Origin: a virus
DNA length: 38,889 nucleotides
Virus record (IMG/VR): IMGVR_UViG_3300011116_000966
Span: 1-38,889 of that record
Direction: 5' to 3' (one strand)
Numbering within the stretch: position 1 is the stretch's first letter; each line of letters starts with the position of its first letter. This document shows positions 22,176-30,305 of the stretch, one piece after another. Below the pieces are notes generated by a model, which did not search any database, was not told the DNA's origin, and saw only the letters and a list, made by a program, of their open reading frames with translations. A program made the translations under genes and the position numbers.

Positions 22176-22241
22176 TTTGATTGTTATTTACATACACAAA
22201 TAAAGCAGTCAGCAATTGATATGTTTCTCGGATTTTCAACT

Positions 22242-22661
22242 TCATCTGGTTGTTTCTCCAGTAACGTCTGCACGACCTTCTAGTAAACGATTGGTGTAAG
22301 TTGTTCCTATAATCAAATCCAGATCATACAGATGACGACCTACTGGAAAATAAGCAGTGCTAGAAGGACCTACTTTGATATAGATGCCTCCTGTCAGGGC
22401 AGTACCATCATAGTTGGTATTCAGACTAATGCCACCAATACCGCTAACACCGCCAGTGATTCCGCTGCCTCCAGTGAATCCCACAGTAACTCCATTAGTG
22501 GTGGCATACAGTATAGGATACGATGTTTCCTTGGCACGACGAATCTGTAGTGCTGCCGTATAGGAAGCCAGGTTTACTGGATTATCAGAAGAGTCCAAAT
22601 ACTGTACAAATATATTAAAATTTGCACCTTGATTGATTGATAAGTCGTATTTTGCGGTCAT
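22242..22661 (-). CDS. Virion structural protein, small beta-sandwich type
   Basis: A 139-residue protein that opens KYDLSINQGANFNIFVQYLD, then NPVNLASYTAALQIRRAKE, and ends YDLDLIIGTTYTNRLLEGRA followed by DVTGETTR. This pattern (QGA-F, VNL-Y-A--QIR, and a terminal beta hairpin with RLLEG) is shared by small structural proteins of many aquatic T4-like phages, probably baseplate- or fibre-associated. The middle has a Gly-rich insertion (GFTGGSGITGGVSGIGGISL). A CCTAAATA box ends 4 bases before the ATG, and the gene follows a glycosyltransferase gene. Confidence 0.7.
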   Translation of the reverse strand: MTAKYDLSINQGANFNIFVQYLDSSDNPVNLASYTAALQIRRAKETSYPILYATTNGVTVGFTGGSGITGGVSGIGGISLNTNYDGTALTGGIYIKVGPSSTAYFPVGRHLYDLDLIIGTTYTNRLLEGRADVTGETTR

Positions 22662-22665
22662 ACGT

Positions 22666-22673
22666 TATTTAGG
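22666..22673 (-). promoter_or_regulatory. Late-promoter-like box CCTAAATA abutting a start codon
   Basis: On the minus strand CCTAAATA is followed by ACGT and then the ATG at 22661. There is no ribosome binding site in between. It lies directly after the stop of the TPR-type glycosyltransferase, so it may separate late structural genes from the glycan genes. Confidence 0.5.
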
Positions 22674-22675
22674 CT

Positions 22676-23914
22676 TTATCGATGTACGGTTTTTCTGCTT
22701 TTGAACTTCTTTTTTTGTGCTGGAAAAAGAGCAGGTTTATGATCCTTTTTTTGGCTCTGTTTTGCAGCCTGTTCATCCATTTGACGAATGGACTCCATTT
22801 GGTTGGTGTGTTCAAAGAATTTTAAATATTGTTGAAGATTGGTTTCAACTCGTTCCTTGTGTTCTGCTGGCAATCTGGATTCCGTCAAAAGCTTCTTACA
22901 GGCAGCGTATCCCATATGAGCCTTTCCTGCATAGAATGCCGTAGACGCAATTTCATCTAAAACACCATACTTGTACACATCTTCGCTAATAAACAAAATG
23001 TCATCCTTCGGGAAAGGAATATCTAAAGCCATTTTAGCGTACAAAAACGATAACCGTGGATGATTCATGAGTCGATAGACACGAGCAATTTGGTAGAGGG
23101 GTTCTGCACGTGTTGGACGAAGTTCCCAAGCCTCTAAGAATGCTTGTTGAATTTCTAACCAAGGTTTATTCGCAAGACCACGACACATACCAACACGGAA
23201 CTGAGAATAGTATTGTTCTTCTTCCCATCCACCCATTTCTACACGTTTAATATACGCCGCTTCCGCCTTTTCCCATTGTTGCGAATCAAAGTAACTTTGA
23301 GCCAGATAGAATTGGTATCGAAGATTGGTTGGCTCCTTTGCCAAAGCCTCTTCCAACATGACAGCATCTCGCTTATACTTTTCAATAGGATCAATACCTA
23401 CGTTACGAGCACCGACAGTACGAGCAACAATCTTATAGGTTCCTTCAAGCTTTGCAATGCGTGGCGGAGCATCTCCGTCCTTGGTAGGATACTCGTGAAG
23501 AATGCCTTGATACTTCCAGCCAATACCTGTACGAAAAATTTGTGTTCTCCACCAGCTAAATTCCCCACGACCAAACGCAAGAGCAAATCCTTCTGCGTCA
23601 CCTGCAGAGAACGGAAACTTAAAATCACCTTCAACATAGTCGTCAGCATCAATCATCCATGCCCAGTCTGCTTTGCCGTCACAGAGTTGCAGAGCTTCTG
23701 TGCGATTATCACCAAAGCTTACCCATGGGCGTTCATGAAGTTCTCCAGGAATACCCTTCTCTGCAAAATATGTTTTAATTAATTCTTGAGTTCCGTCAGT
23801 GGAACCAGTATCCACAATGACCCAGTAGTCTACGTACTTGTAGATGGAATCAAGGCATTCTTTGATAATGTGAGTTTCATTCTTAACAATCATTGATAAG
23901 CATATTTTAGGCAT
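22676..23914 (-). CDS. Family 2 glycosyltransferase with TPR-like C-terminal half
   Basis: A 412-residue protein. The GT-A fold starts with LSMIVKNETHIIKECLDSI, followed by VIVDTGSTDGTQE and the metal-binding DADD at 89-92 (WAWMIDADDYVEGDF). From about residue 185 come helical pairs such as NLRYQFYLAQSYFDSQQWEK and EPLYQIARVYRLMNHPRLSF, a TPR array likely to hold a protein acceptor. The end is Lys-rich. This architecture is typical of protein-modifying glycosyltransferases. It sits between the glycan cluster and the fibre genes, so fibre or virion glycosylation is a fair inference. GGAGAT precedes the ATG at 9 bases. Confidence 0.88.
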   Translation of the reverse strand: MPKICLSMIVKNETHIIKECLDSIYKYVDYWVIVDTGSTDGTQELIKTYFAEKGIPGELHERPWVSFGDNRTEALQLCDGKADWAWMIDADDYVEGDFKFPFSAGDAEGFALAFGRGEFSWWRTQIFRTGIGWKYQGILHEYPTKDGDAPPRIAKLEGTYKIVARTVGARNVGIDPIEKYKRDAVMLEEALAKEPTNLRYQFYLAQSYFDSQQWEKAEAAYIKRVEMGGWEEEQYYSQFRVGMCRGLANKPWLEIQQAFLEAWELRPTRAEPLYQIARVYRLMNHPRLSFLYAKMALDIPFPKDDILFISEDVYKYGVLDEIASTAFYAGKAHMGYAACKKLLTESRLPAEHKERVETNLQQYLKFFEHTNQMESIRQMDEQAAKQSQKKDHKPALFPAQKKKFKSRKTVHR

Positions 23915-23950
23915 AATTTAAATCTCCATGGTTATATATGTGACATTTCA

Positions 23951-24376
23951 TTATTTTTTAATCCAATCTAACGGATAATCTGTGCATACACCAAATACGT
24001 TTGGTATTTTAATTTTAGAACCCAATTCAACAGTAATTCCGTATTCCATATAATTTCCAGGATATCCCCAAGGAACTCCTTTACTGGTAATGGTAAATTT
24101 ATCTGTTTCGTGCCAGAAACAATGAACATCATTTTTCAACAGAACATCTAGGGCTTCTGTGTTTTTTGCGTGACACCATAATCTGTAATTTGATAAAAAT
24201 TTTATATCGGTTTCGTATTGAGGTTCATCATGACCCAAATACCATTTGTGGTCTACCAGCCATACATCTACTTCAACATCAAATCCTTCTGATATTGCGG
24301 TGTCAATATATGCTGGTTTATTTTCGTCTGGAGTCTTTCCCAACAAATTGCCTCGATGTGATATAATCTTAATCAT
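23951..24376 (-). CDS. Short glycerophosphodiester phosphodiesterase-like protein
   Basis: A 141-residue protein with the start and end signatures of the GDPD/PI-PLC-like barrel: ISHRGN at the N-terminus (His7, Arg8), DVEVDVWLVD with the metal-binding Glu/Asp, a second His in WYLGHDEP, and a terminal FGVCTDYPLDWI that matches the usual TDxP close. GDPDs are normally about 240 residues, so the middle of the barrel is shortened. This may be a minimal version that acts on a glycerol-phosphate or sugar-phosphate group, or a binding-only relative. The following glycosyltransferase stop overlaps its start (TAATG). Confidence 0.7.
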   Translation of the reverse strand: MIKIISHRGNLLGKTPDENKPAYIDTAISEGFDVEVDVWLVDHKWYLGHDEPQYETDIKFLSNYRLWCHAKNTEALDVLLKNDVHCFWHETDKFTITSKGVPWGYPGNYMEYGITVELGSKIKIPNVFGVCTDYPLDWIKK

Positions 24377-25062
24377 TATTTTTGAATTCTCATAGTGCTG
24401 TAAACTCTAGATGGATTTGGGTCTGATGCTGGATCTGGAATTGTTATTTCTTTATCCCTCAATAGTCGTACCACAGAAAATGGATTAAATGTATAATTCC
24501 ACTTATCTTTACAACGCATAGCCCACTCAACATCTTCTCCTTGTCCCCAGACTCGTCGAACATCTAACGGGTTTTCTAACATAAATTTTCTTTTAGCACA
24601 CCAATAGGTTCCGCCAACATACATGTTAGTTTTGGTTTGCGACAAGTCATCATATGAAATAAATTCTATTGGTCTCTTCAGAGTAATCCAATCCCAATAC
24701 CGAGAGCCTTTTGATGTACGAATAGGATTCGAGCAAACATCCCAATCATTTTCAAAATTTAAATAACCATTATACCAGTTCTCACACAACCCAACATAGT
24801 CATGCATAATACAAACATTTTCAAAATTTGCATTCTGAACTGCTAGATTTTTCTTCATAGTAATCCAACCAGGAACTAATGTTTCGTTGAATATAATATT
24901 ATTATTAATTAGTGGTTTAACTTTATGTAGAGCTTCGTTATCTGGTCCAATTAATATTATTTCAAACTTATCCTTGGTTAGATTATTTTGATTCCTAATA
25001 GAATTAATAATCTGTTCCAGATAGATTCCATCCAAATACGATATAACGAAAGACCATTTCAT
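24376..25062 (-). CDS. Family 2-type glycosyltransferase
   Basis: A 228-residue GT-A protein. The first strand is WSFVISYLDGIYLEQIINSI, then FEIILIGPDNE, and NVCIMHDYVGLCENWYNGYL in the position of the nucleotide-sugar and metal site, where HDY replaces the common DxD. A GQGEDVEWAMRCKD segment matches the C-terminal ED motif often seen in family 2 enzymes, the probable catalytic base. Donor and acceptor unknown. Start overlaps the previous stop by four bases (ATGA). Confidence 0.82.
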   Translation of the reverse strand: MKWSFVISYLDGIYLEQIINSIRNQNNLTKDKFEIILIGPDNEALHKVKPLINNNIIFNETLVPGWITMKKNLAVQNANFENVCIMHDYVGLCENWYNGYLNFENDWDVCSNPIRTSKGSRYWDWITLKRPIEFISYDDLSQTKTNMYVGGTYWCAKRKFMLENPLDVRRVWGQGEDVEWAMRCKDKWNYTFNPFSVVRLLRDKEITIPDPASDPNPSRVYSTMRIQK

Positions 25063-25838
25063 GGATATATTTGTCTAATAATCTCGTCTATGTTTATTGA
25101 CTTTTCGTCCTGAAAAACTTCATCCAAAGAATACTCTGCAATTTCTCTAATTTTAGATATTTCAGGTGTTTCGGTATGAAGATTGTTTGACACAGAAGAG
25201 CCGTGGACTCTGTGATAGAATGTAGAATTATGATCTCTATTACCCTTTAATTTATGACAAAACAAATAATGCAAACCTTCATATATTGGAGCAGACCGAT
25301 CCAGATATTCCATAATACCACTTTCTAAAAACTTGTCTTTAGAAACAATAGTGGAATGAGAAAACGCATACGATGGTCCTTTTCTTATTGTGGTTTCATT
25401 TAAAAATCCTCTACTATTTGTAATAGTAAGAATTTTATTATTTTCATCCACAACCTGAACATTACTCCAACTTAAATCTAATCCTTCCATATTCATCATA
25501 TTTAATTGACTGTCTACTTTGTTTGAAGACCAAAGATCATCATAGTGGCAAAATGAAACAAATTTTGAATCTACCTTCTGCCATTCAGTAATGATCTTTT
25601 TCCATATAGAACCTTTTCGGAAAAATGAATACGGATCATGCCAACTAATAGAACAGCCAGTAGAATTTAATAAATCTTTAACTTCTTGGGATACATTATC
25701 ATCACAGGCAAACACGATCTCATACTTGCGGCTGGTTTCTTGCTTTTGAAGAGATTCTATACACCATTGCAAAAATTGAATAACGGGAGTTCCTGGAGTG
25801 GAAATCCCTAAAGGAACAACTATAGTTAAATCATTCAT
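25059..25838 (-). CDS. Family 2-type glycosyltransferase
   Basis: A 259-residue protein from the ATG at 25836-25838, chosen because it overlaps the preceding stop (ATGA). An ATG six codons further upstream would overlap more. The GT-A core shows LTIVVPLGISTPGTPVIQFL, then YEIVFACDDN and VSFCHYDDLWSS, where the YDD triplet is at the usual DxD position. His/Asp residues near RDHNSTFYHRVHGSSVSN may form the acceptor side. One of three adjacent, distantly similar family 2 genes. Specificity unknown. Confidence 0.8.
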   Translation of the reverse strand: MNDLTIVVPLGISTPGTPVIQFLQWCIESLQKQETSRKYEIVFACDDNVSQEVKDLLNSTGCSISWHDPYSFFRKGSIWKKIITEWQKVDSKFVSFCHYDDLWSSNKVDSQLNMMNMEGLDLSWSNVQVVDENNKILTITNSRGFLNETTIRKGPSYAFSHSTIVSKDKFLESGIMEYLDRSAPIYEGLHYLFCHKLKGNRDHNSTFYHRVHGSSVSNNLHTETPEISKIREIAEYSLDEVFQDEKSINIDEIIRQIYP

Positions 25839-26593
25839 CGAAATACTTCTTTCCAATTATTTCCATATTTTTCACTCATAACAGGATTCATTTCTAAGTA
25901 AGCTTCTCGGTCTAGGTTATTATAAGTTTCGTCTCCCATTTGCTTTTTGTATGTGTATTGACCGTGATGATCTATAACTACACCATCATACATGTAAATT
26001 TCTTTTCCTAGACGATGCAGATTAGTATAAAAATCTTTACCAGCACCATAACAACGAGTTAATCTTGGATCTTGACCACCAACACTATTCCAATCATCTT
26101 TACGAACAAGAATAGGGGATGTGTCGTCCATATTAATCACATTAGCATGATTAGGCATTACTCTTCTGAATAATTCTTTATTATTTGGATTATATACAGT
26201 AAATCGATCACCAATGTATACAGGAGTTGCGTCTTGATTTAGTGCTGGGTGGATTACTGCAATTTGAGGATTTGCTTCCATATGCATCACCATGTCATAT
26301 AAAATGTCTGGCGATTCTCGGAATGTCATATCGTTGTGCATATAGAAAACATACTTTACGTCAGGTTTTCGATTAAAATAATGTGCTCCAAGCAATATGG
26401 CTCCCATTGTTCTGGTATTGACAATACTTTTGATTGTTGTATACTTAGAGGGAGGAGCTTTGTCTGAAGCATTATCTACCACACAAATTTCGTAATTAGT
26501 TTTAGTTAAATTCTTTACTAAATTTTCATAAACAAAATCAGTCTCATTTGGTAAATTATAATTTAAAAGTGCAATTCCAGTTTTTGGCATCAT
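25835..26593 (-). CDS. Family 2 glycosyltransferase
   Basis: A 252-residue protein. TGIALLNYNLPNETDFVYEN and YEICVVDNASDKAPPS are the usual first two nucleotide-binding strands. YVFYMHNDMTF holds the HND variant of the DxD metal site, and RKDDWNSVGGQDPRL plus YDGVVIDHHGQYTY are acceptor-side elements of the rhamnosyltransferase-like branch of family 2. Start from tandem ATGs at 26588-26593. A GATAAATA sequence 21 bases upstream lies in the end of the cupin gene and may be fortuitous. Confidence 0.87.
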   Translation of the reverse strand: MMPKTGIALLNYNLPNETDFVYENLVKNLTKTNYEICVVDNASDKAPPSKYTTIKSIVNTRTMGAILLGAHYFNRKPDVKYVFYMHNDMTFRESPDILYDMVMHMEANPQIAVIHPALNQDATPVYIGDRFTVYNPNNKELFRRVMPNHANVINMDDTSPILVRKDDWNSVGGQDPRLTRCYGAGKDFYTNLHRLGKEIYMYDGVVIDHHGQYTYKKQMGDETYNNLDREAYLEMNPVMSEKYGNNWKEVFR

Positions 26594-26604
26594 AAAAAAT
26601 TCTC

Positions 26605-26916
26605 TCAGTTAATATATTTATCTCCGACTACAGATGGTGTCTTAATAACAAGTATACACGCATCTTCCAAACAGTCAAATTGATTCTCTAAATTTGGTTC
26701 AATTATTATAATATCTCCAGAAGAAAATGTTTTATTTTGCATTTTTACTTCTCCAGAAATTACAACGGTATATTCTGTGGCTATTTTATGATAATGATTT
26801 TCATCTTTATCACCCTTTTTATAATACTTAACACCAATCTCTATATCTTTATTATTAAATAAACATGGAGAAAAATCACCAACCAACCAACCTTTAGTAA
26901 AATCTTTAATATTCAT
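26605..26916 (-). CDS. Small cupin-fold protein
   Basis: A 103-residue single-domain cupin. Motif 1 is IEIGVKYYKKGDKDENHYHK then EYTVVISGEVKM, with the paired His and Glu metal ligands. Motif 2 is SSGDIIIIEPNLENQFDCLE. In sugar clusters small cupins are often sugar isomerases/epimerases or sensors; substrate cannot be read from the sequence. The ATG overlaps the nucleotidyltransferase stop (ATGA), so the two are coupled. Confidence 0.85.
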   Translation of the reverse strand: MNIKDFTKGWLVGDFSPCLFNNKDIEIGVKYYKKGDKDENHYHKIATEYTVVISGEVKMQNKTFSSGDIIIIEPNLENQFDCLEDACILVIKTPSVVGDKYIN

Positions 26917-27626
26917 TTTTGTTTAAGGTAGGTATTAAGGTCTTCGGGAGTACCAATTCCGTGCATCTTGTCTACATAAAAGGGAATAAGCATTTTCCTA
27001 TCAGCAACATATTCATTGTATACAGGAGCAATATAAAACTCATTGTTTACTCTAATATTTTTATCGATCATTTGTTCTGCATATTTAACAAACTCTGATC
27101 CCTTTTTATACCAATAAATACCGCAAGTTGCAATATTTGAGATTGGATTCTTTTCTTGTAGTTCCGTAATAATACCACGAGAATTAACTCTAACAAAAGA
27201 CCATTTAGGATGAACGGCATTAAATGTAAATACGATACCTTCGGCTGGGGTTAATGATTTTAGTAATTTAAAATTCTCTATAGAATATTCTAATACCTGA
27301 TCAGAATTAGCAATTAACAATTCTTCGTCGTCGTTTATTAAATGTTTAGCTAATAGTGCAGTACAGGCTGCACCTTCAGTTAAACCATCTACTTCCACAA
27401 TCTGAAATTTGCCGTTAGTGATTCGGTCTAATGTAGTTCTGAGACCACTATATTTTTCTAAATGTTCTTTACGAACCAAGAAAATATATGTGGCATCAAA
27501 ATCTAAATTTTCCACAACAACCTGAATCATCGGTTTGCCGTCAACATCAATTAAAGGCTTAGGAAAAGTGTAGCCCTCTTTGGCAAATCTGCTTCCTTCC
27601 CCAGCCATGGGAATCAATATTTTCAT
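26913..27626 (-). CDS. Sugar-1-phosphate nucleotidyltransferase
   Basis: A 237-residue enzyme that activates a sugar-1-phosphate with an NTP. The signature ILIPMAGEGSRFAKEGYTFP then KPLIDVDGKPMI is the nucleotide-binding loop of the NTP-transferase family. LLIANSDQVLEY carries the Mg-binding Asp, and NNEFYIAPVYNEYVADRK matches the sugar-phosphate side. No C-terminal acyl- or hexapeptide-repeat domain is present. I chose the ATG at 27624-27626, one base after the FkbM stop; an earlier ATG would add 13 hydrophobic residues overlapping that gene. It shows that the phage makes its own activated sugar. Confidence 0.88.
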   Translation of the reverse strand: MKILIPMAGEGSRFAKEGYTFPKPLIDVDGKPMIQVVVENLDFDATYIFLVRKEHLEKYSGLRTTLDRITNGKFQIVEVDGLTEGAACTALLAKHLINDDEELLIANSDQVLEYSIENFKLLKSLTPAEGIVFTFNAVHPKWSFVRVNSRGIITELQEKNPISNIATCGIYWYKKGSEFVKYAEQMIDKNIRVNNEFYIAPVYNEYVADRKMLIPFYVDKMHGIGTPEDLNTYLKQK

Positions 27627-27627
27627 T

Positions 27628-28188
27628 TTAAGCCTTTTTAAAACTATTATGTACGTAAACATCATCTTGGCGATTTACGCAACCAAGCAATTTATAATCA
27701 TATTTTTCCATATGAGATCTACTTACATCAACTCTTCGTTGACCACCCTCTCGATACTCATCAGTTTCAAATGTTATAACATTGAATTTATACTTATCGA
27801 AAGGAATCTTCATCAAGCATTCCAGAGTCAAATCAGGCGGTTCCAAATCTAAAGACAAATAATCAATAGTTTCTGGCATATTATTTTCTTCGAACAACTT
27901 GGCATAATCAATAGCCAAAGCATCAGCCAAGACATGCTTGGTTTGTGGTCTGTGAGATTTCCAAGTTTCTCCTCCATCTCCCACATAATCTTGAATATCA
28001 ACTCCAATACCAGTCCAATTGAATGTTGCTTCAAAAAGAAAAGTATTACTTATGCTTAGTGGTTCAGAACAACCAATATCAACAAAGGTGCCATTGTATT
28101 TTGGACCCAAAATGTCTAATACGATTTTGTCCTGTCCAATCTGTGCTTTAAAATTTAAATGTGAAATATACGAATCTAGGTTTTGCAT
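27628..28188 (-). CDS. FkbM-type SAM-dependent methyltransferase
   Basis: A 186-residue protein. SQIGQD-type opening (AQIGQDKIVLDIL), motif I GTFVDIGCSEPLSISNT and the acidic end of strand 2 in GIGVDIQDYV are the SAM-binding elements. TIDYLSLDLEPPDLTLECL and FNVITFETDEYREGG are characteristic of the FkbM branch, which usually O-methylates sugars. Expected to methylate a glycan residue made by this cluster. Its ATG overlaps the HAD stop (TAATG). Confidence 0.87.
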   Translation of the reverse strand: MQNLDSYISHLNFKAQIGQDKIVLDILGPKYNGTFVDIGCSEPLSISNTFLFEATFNWTGIGVDIQDYVGDGGETWKSHRPQTKHVLADALAIDYAKLFEENNMPETIDYLSLDLEPPDLTLECLMKIPFDKYKFNVITFETDEYREGGQRRVDVSRSHMEKYDYKLLGCVNRQDDVYVHNSFKKA

Positions 28189-28799
28189 TATATTGAATCC
28201 TTTAAAAAAGTAACTAGTGTATGTAGATTGACTTTGCTAGAGTCTTCAACGATTAGTAAATGTTTAGCTGCGGAAGCTTTGGCAGCTTTGATTCCTTTTT
28301 CAGAATCTTCGACACATAATACCTCAGAACCAATTGCATCTAATTTATCTATTGCTAAATTATAACAATCTGGGTAAGGCTTATTTCTTGATACATCTTC
28401 ATTTGTTATGAGTATGTCCATAAATTCTAATTGACCTGTTTTGGATAACATCTCTTCTGCAGTTTTGCGAATAGAATTAGTAACACAGCCAATTCGAATA
28501 TTATTAGATTTTAAATATTTGTGTAATTCTATTTTCTCTGACATTATTTTTGCAGTTTTCCTAATCACATCCAAGGTAAAGTCTTGTTTTGCCGCATTAA
28601 TTTTCTTTGCCTGATCTTCTGCAATACCAAGCATACCTAATTTTACATGAGTAGGAAGACCGTTATATGTGGACATGTGGTCTTCTTTATTGATTGGGGA
28701 ATGCCCAAACGAAGAAAGAGCATGATTTAAGGAATGATAATGCCAATCACATGCATCTACCAATACTCCATCAAGATCAAATAATATAGTATTAATCAC
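28188..28799 (-). CDS. HAD-family phosphatase or phosphoglucomutase-like enzyme
   Basis: A 203-residue HAD hydrolase with all four motifs: motif I FDLDGVLVDA (nucleophile Asp), motif II CVTNSIR, Lys of motif III in NKPYPDCY, and motif IV CVEDSEKGIKAA. A helical cap lies between motifs I and II, as in beta-phosphoglucomutase relatives. In this cluster it probably processes a sugar phosphate ahead of the nucleotidyltransferase two genes downstream. The start is GTG (28797-28799), overlapping the previous stop (GTGA). Confidence 0.88.
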   Translation of the reverse strand: MINTILFDLDGVLVDACDWHYHSLNHALSSFGHSPINKEDHMSTYNGLPTHVKLGMLGIAEDQAKKINAAKQDFTLDVIRKTAKIMSEKIELHKYLKSNNIRIGCVTNSIRKTAEEMLSKTGQLEFMDILITNEDVSRNKPYPDCYNLAIDKLDAIGSEVLCVEDSEKGIKAAKASAAKHLLIVEDSSKVNLHTLVTFLKDSI

Positions 28800-29620
28800 A
28801 GAGTACCTCTAAATCCATCATTCATAGACAACCAAAGATATAAGGCTTCTTTAGAAACATCTGCAGGAATCGCATTCATCAATTGCTGCATCCAACCTGC
28901 TCCATATTTTTTATTAAATCCTTCGTGCATATTCACTCTTGCTAATTGAATAAACTGACTGCCGTCCATAGTTTGCTTTGTTTTTTCTTTGTTCTTGTAT
29001 GATGTAAACGGATCATGAAAAATGCCAATCTTATCTGTTATATATGTCCTGTATCCAGCATTGTGTAATTGGTATGGCATATCATAATCAAGACCCCATC
29101 CATAAAAGAATATGTTATCTAAAAAATTATCTCCACAAGCATCCCATGCCTTTGCGGAAATCATGGGACAGATAATTTCTGAAAAACTTTCTTTTCTTGT
29201 TTCTGAATCTGTCATTTTACCTAATCGTTTATGTGGTGCATAGATGTTAGATTGGTATGGACTAATTTGACCACAATCAGGCAAAGATGCCATTTCGTTG
29301 TATAGTATAGTTACTAGATCTTTATCGTCTATGAATTTAGCATCATTCACAAACAACATATAGGCATCATACTTTTCACCAGTTTTATATTTAAGAACAG
29401 AGTCTGCATACGATTTTAATAAATTAAAACCTCTGGTCATTCTGCAACCGTCAGATACCCACAATGTAGCATACTTGGAACAATTGTTTATCTGTGAACC
29501 AGTCTCAATTACGTGCAGATCATAATCAACACCTTTGGTTCGTTGAATAATGGATTCACATAAAGAATCGGTTAATTCTGGATAATTATGACTCACAACT
29601 AATACGCATACTCTACTCAT
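28796..29620 (-). CDS. Glycosyltransferase, GT-A fold
   Basis: A 274-residue protein from the ATG at 29618-29620, preceded by GGAGAATAAT, two bases after the previous stop. VCVLVVSHNYPELTDSLCES and YDLHVIETGSQINNC form the nucleotide-binding half. DAYMLFVNDAKFIDD holds a VND triplet in place of DxD, and FYGWGLDYDMPYQLHNAGY is the acceptor-side segment with Asp-x-Asp. Family 2-like; donor unknown. A longer in-frame ATG at 29641 is less likely because it would overlap the upstream gene without a ribosome site. Confidence 0.8.
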   Translation of the reverse strand: MSRVCVLVVSHNYPELTDSLCESIIQRTKGVDYDLHVIETGSQINNCSKYATLWVSDGCRMTRGFNLLKSYADSVLKYKTGEKYDAYMLFVNDAKFIDDKDLVTILYNEMASLPDCGQISPYQSNIYAPHKRLGKMTDSETRKESFSEIICPMISAKAWDACGDNFLDNIFFYGWGLDYDMPYQLHNAGYRTYITDKIGIFHDPFTSYKNKEKTKQTMDGSQFIQLARVNMHEGFNKKYGAGWMQQLMNAIPADVSKEALYLWLSMNDGFRGTL

Positions 29621-29621
29621 A

Positions 29622-30305
29622 TTATTCTCCGTAAATACCAATACAGTATGCTTTTTCTGGTTGTAAAAGATCTGAATCTTTGTTTTGCATTTGTTTATCG
29701 TGCATACGATTACAAATTAAAGGTTCCTCGATGATCATTGGAAGATTATATTTTGTGTATAACCTCTTGTACATTTCACAATCAATTAATAGTGATAATT
29801 TTTCATCAAAATATTCTTTAGTTTTCATCGTTAATACGCTTGGTGAACTAATAGTATTAGCCCCATGATGAATTTTATGTTGATAATAAGGTATCATTTT
29901 TTGATAAAGAAAATGAATTGATTGGCAATGAACACATCCACTAACCAACCAAGTCTTGTCTGTATTTTCATAGAACTTTTTTACAATCTTGGTAAGAGCA
30001 TTATTGTCTATAAAAAAATCATCAGCACACATTGGTTTTATTAGATCGCCAGTACAATGCTTGATTGCATTATTAAGATTAGATCCTATTTTTCTGGTTA
30101 AATGTGTAGAATCTACGTATAGTATATTCATGTGTTTTGAATACATTTCTACTAAATTCTTGGTTATATCATCAGTACTCTGATCACTTATTACTACTTC
30201 GTAATCTGAATAATCTTGTTTCTTGATACTATTCAATAATTCTGAAATGAATAACCAACCCATTCCGTGGCATTCGTATGTTGGAACCGCAATAGAGATT
30301 TTCAT
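29622..30305 (-). CDS. Family 2 glycosyltransferase
   Basis: A 227-residue protein with a classical family 2 opening: ISIAVPTYECHGMGWLFISE, then DYEVVISDQSTDDITKN, and LIKPMCADDFFIDNNALTKI with the ADD metal-binding triplet. It is short for the family, with a C-terminal region LPMIIEEPLICNRMHDKQMQ in the place of the acceptor loop. The ATG directly abuts the stop of the C-methyltransferase gene. Confidence 0.86.
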   Translation of the reverse strand: MKISIAVPTYECHGMGWLFISELLNSIKKQDYSDYEVVISDQSTDDITKNLVEMYSKHMNILYVDSTHLTRKIGSNLNNAIKHCTGDLIKPMCADDFFIDNNALTKIVKKFYENTDKTWLVSGCVHCQSIHFLYQKMIPYYQHKIHHGANTISSPSVLTMKTKEYFDEKLSLLIDCEMYKRLYTKYNLPMIIEEPLICNRMHDKQMQNKDSDLLQPEKAYCIGIYGE

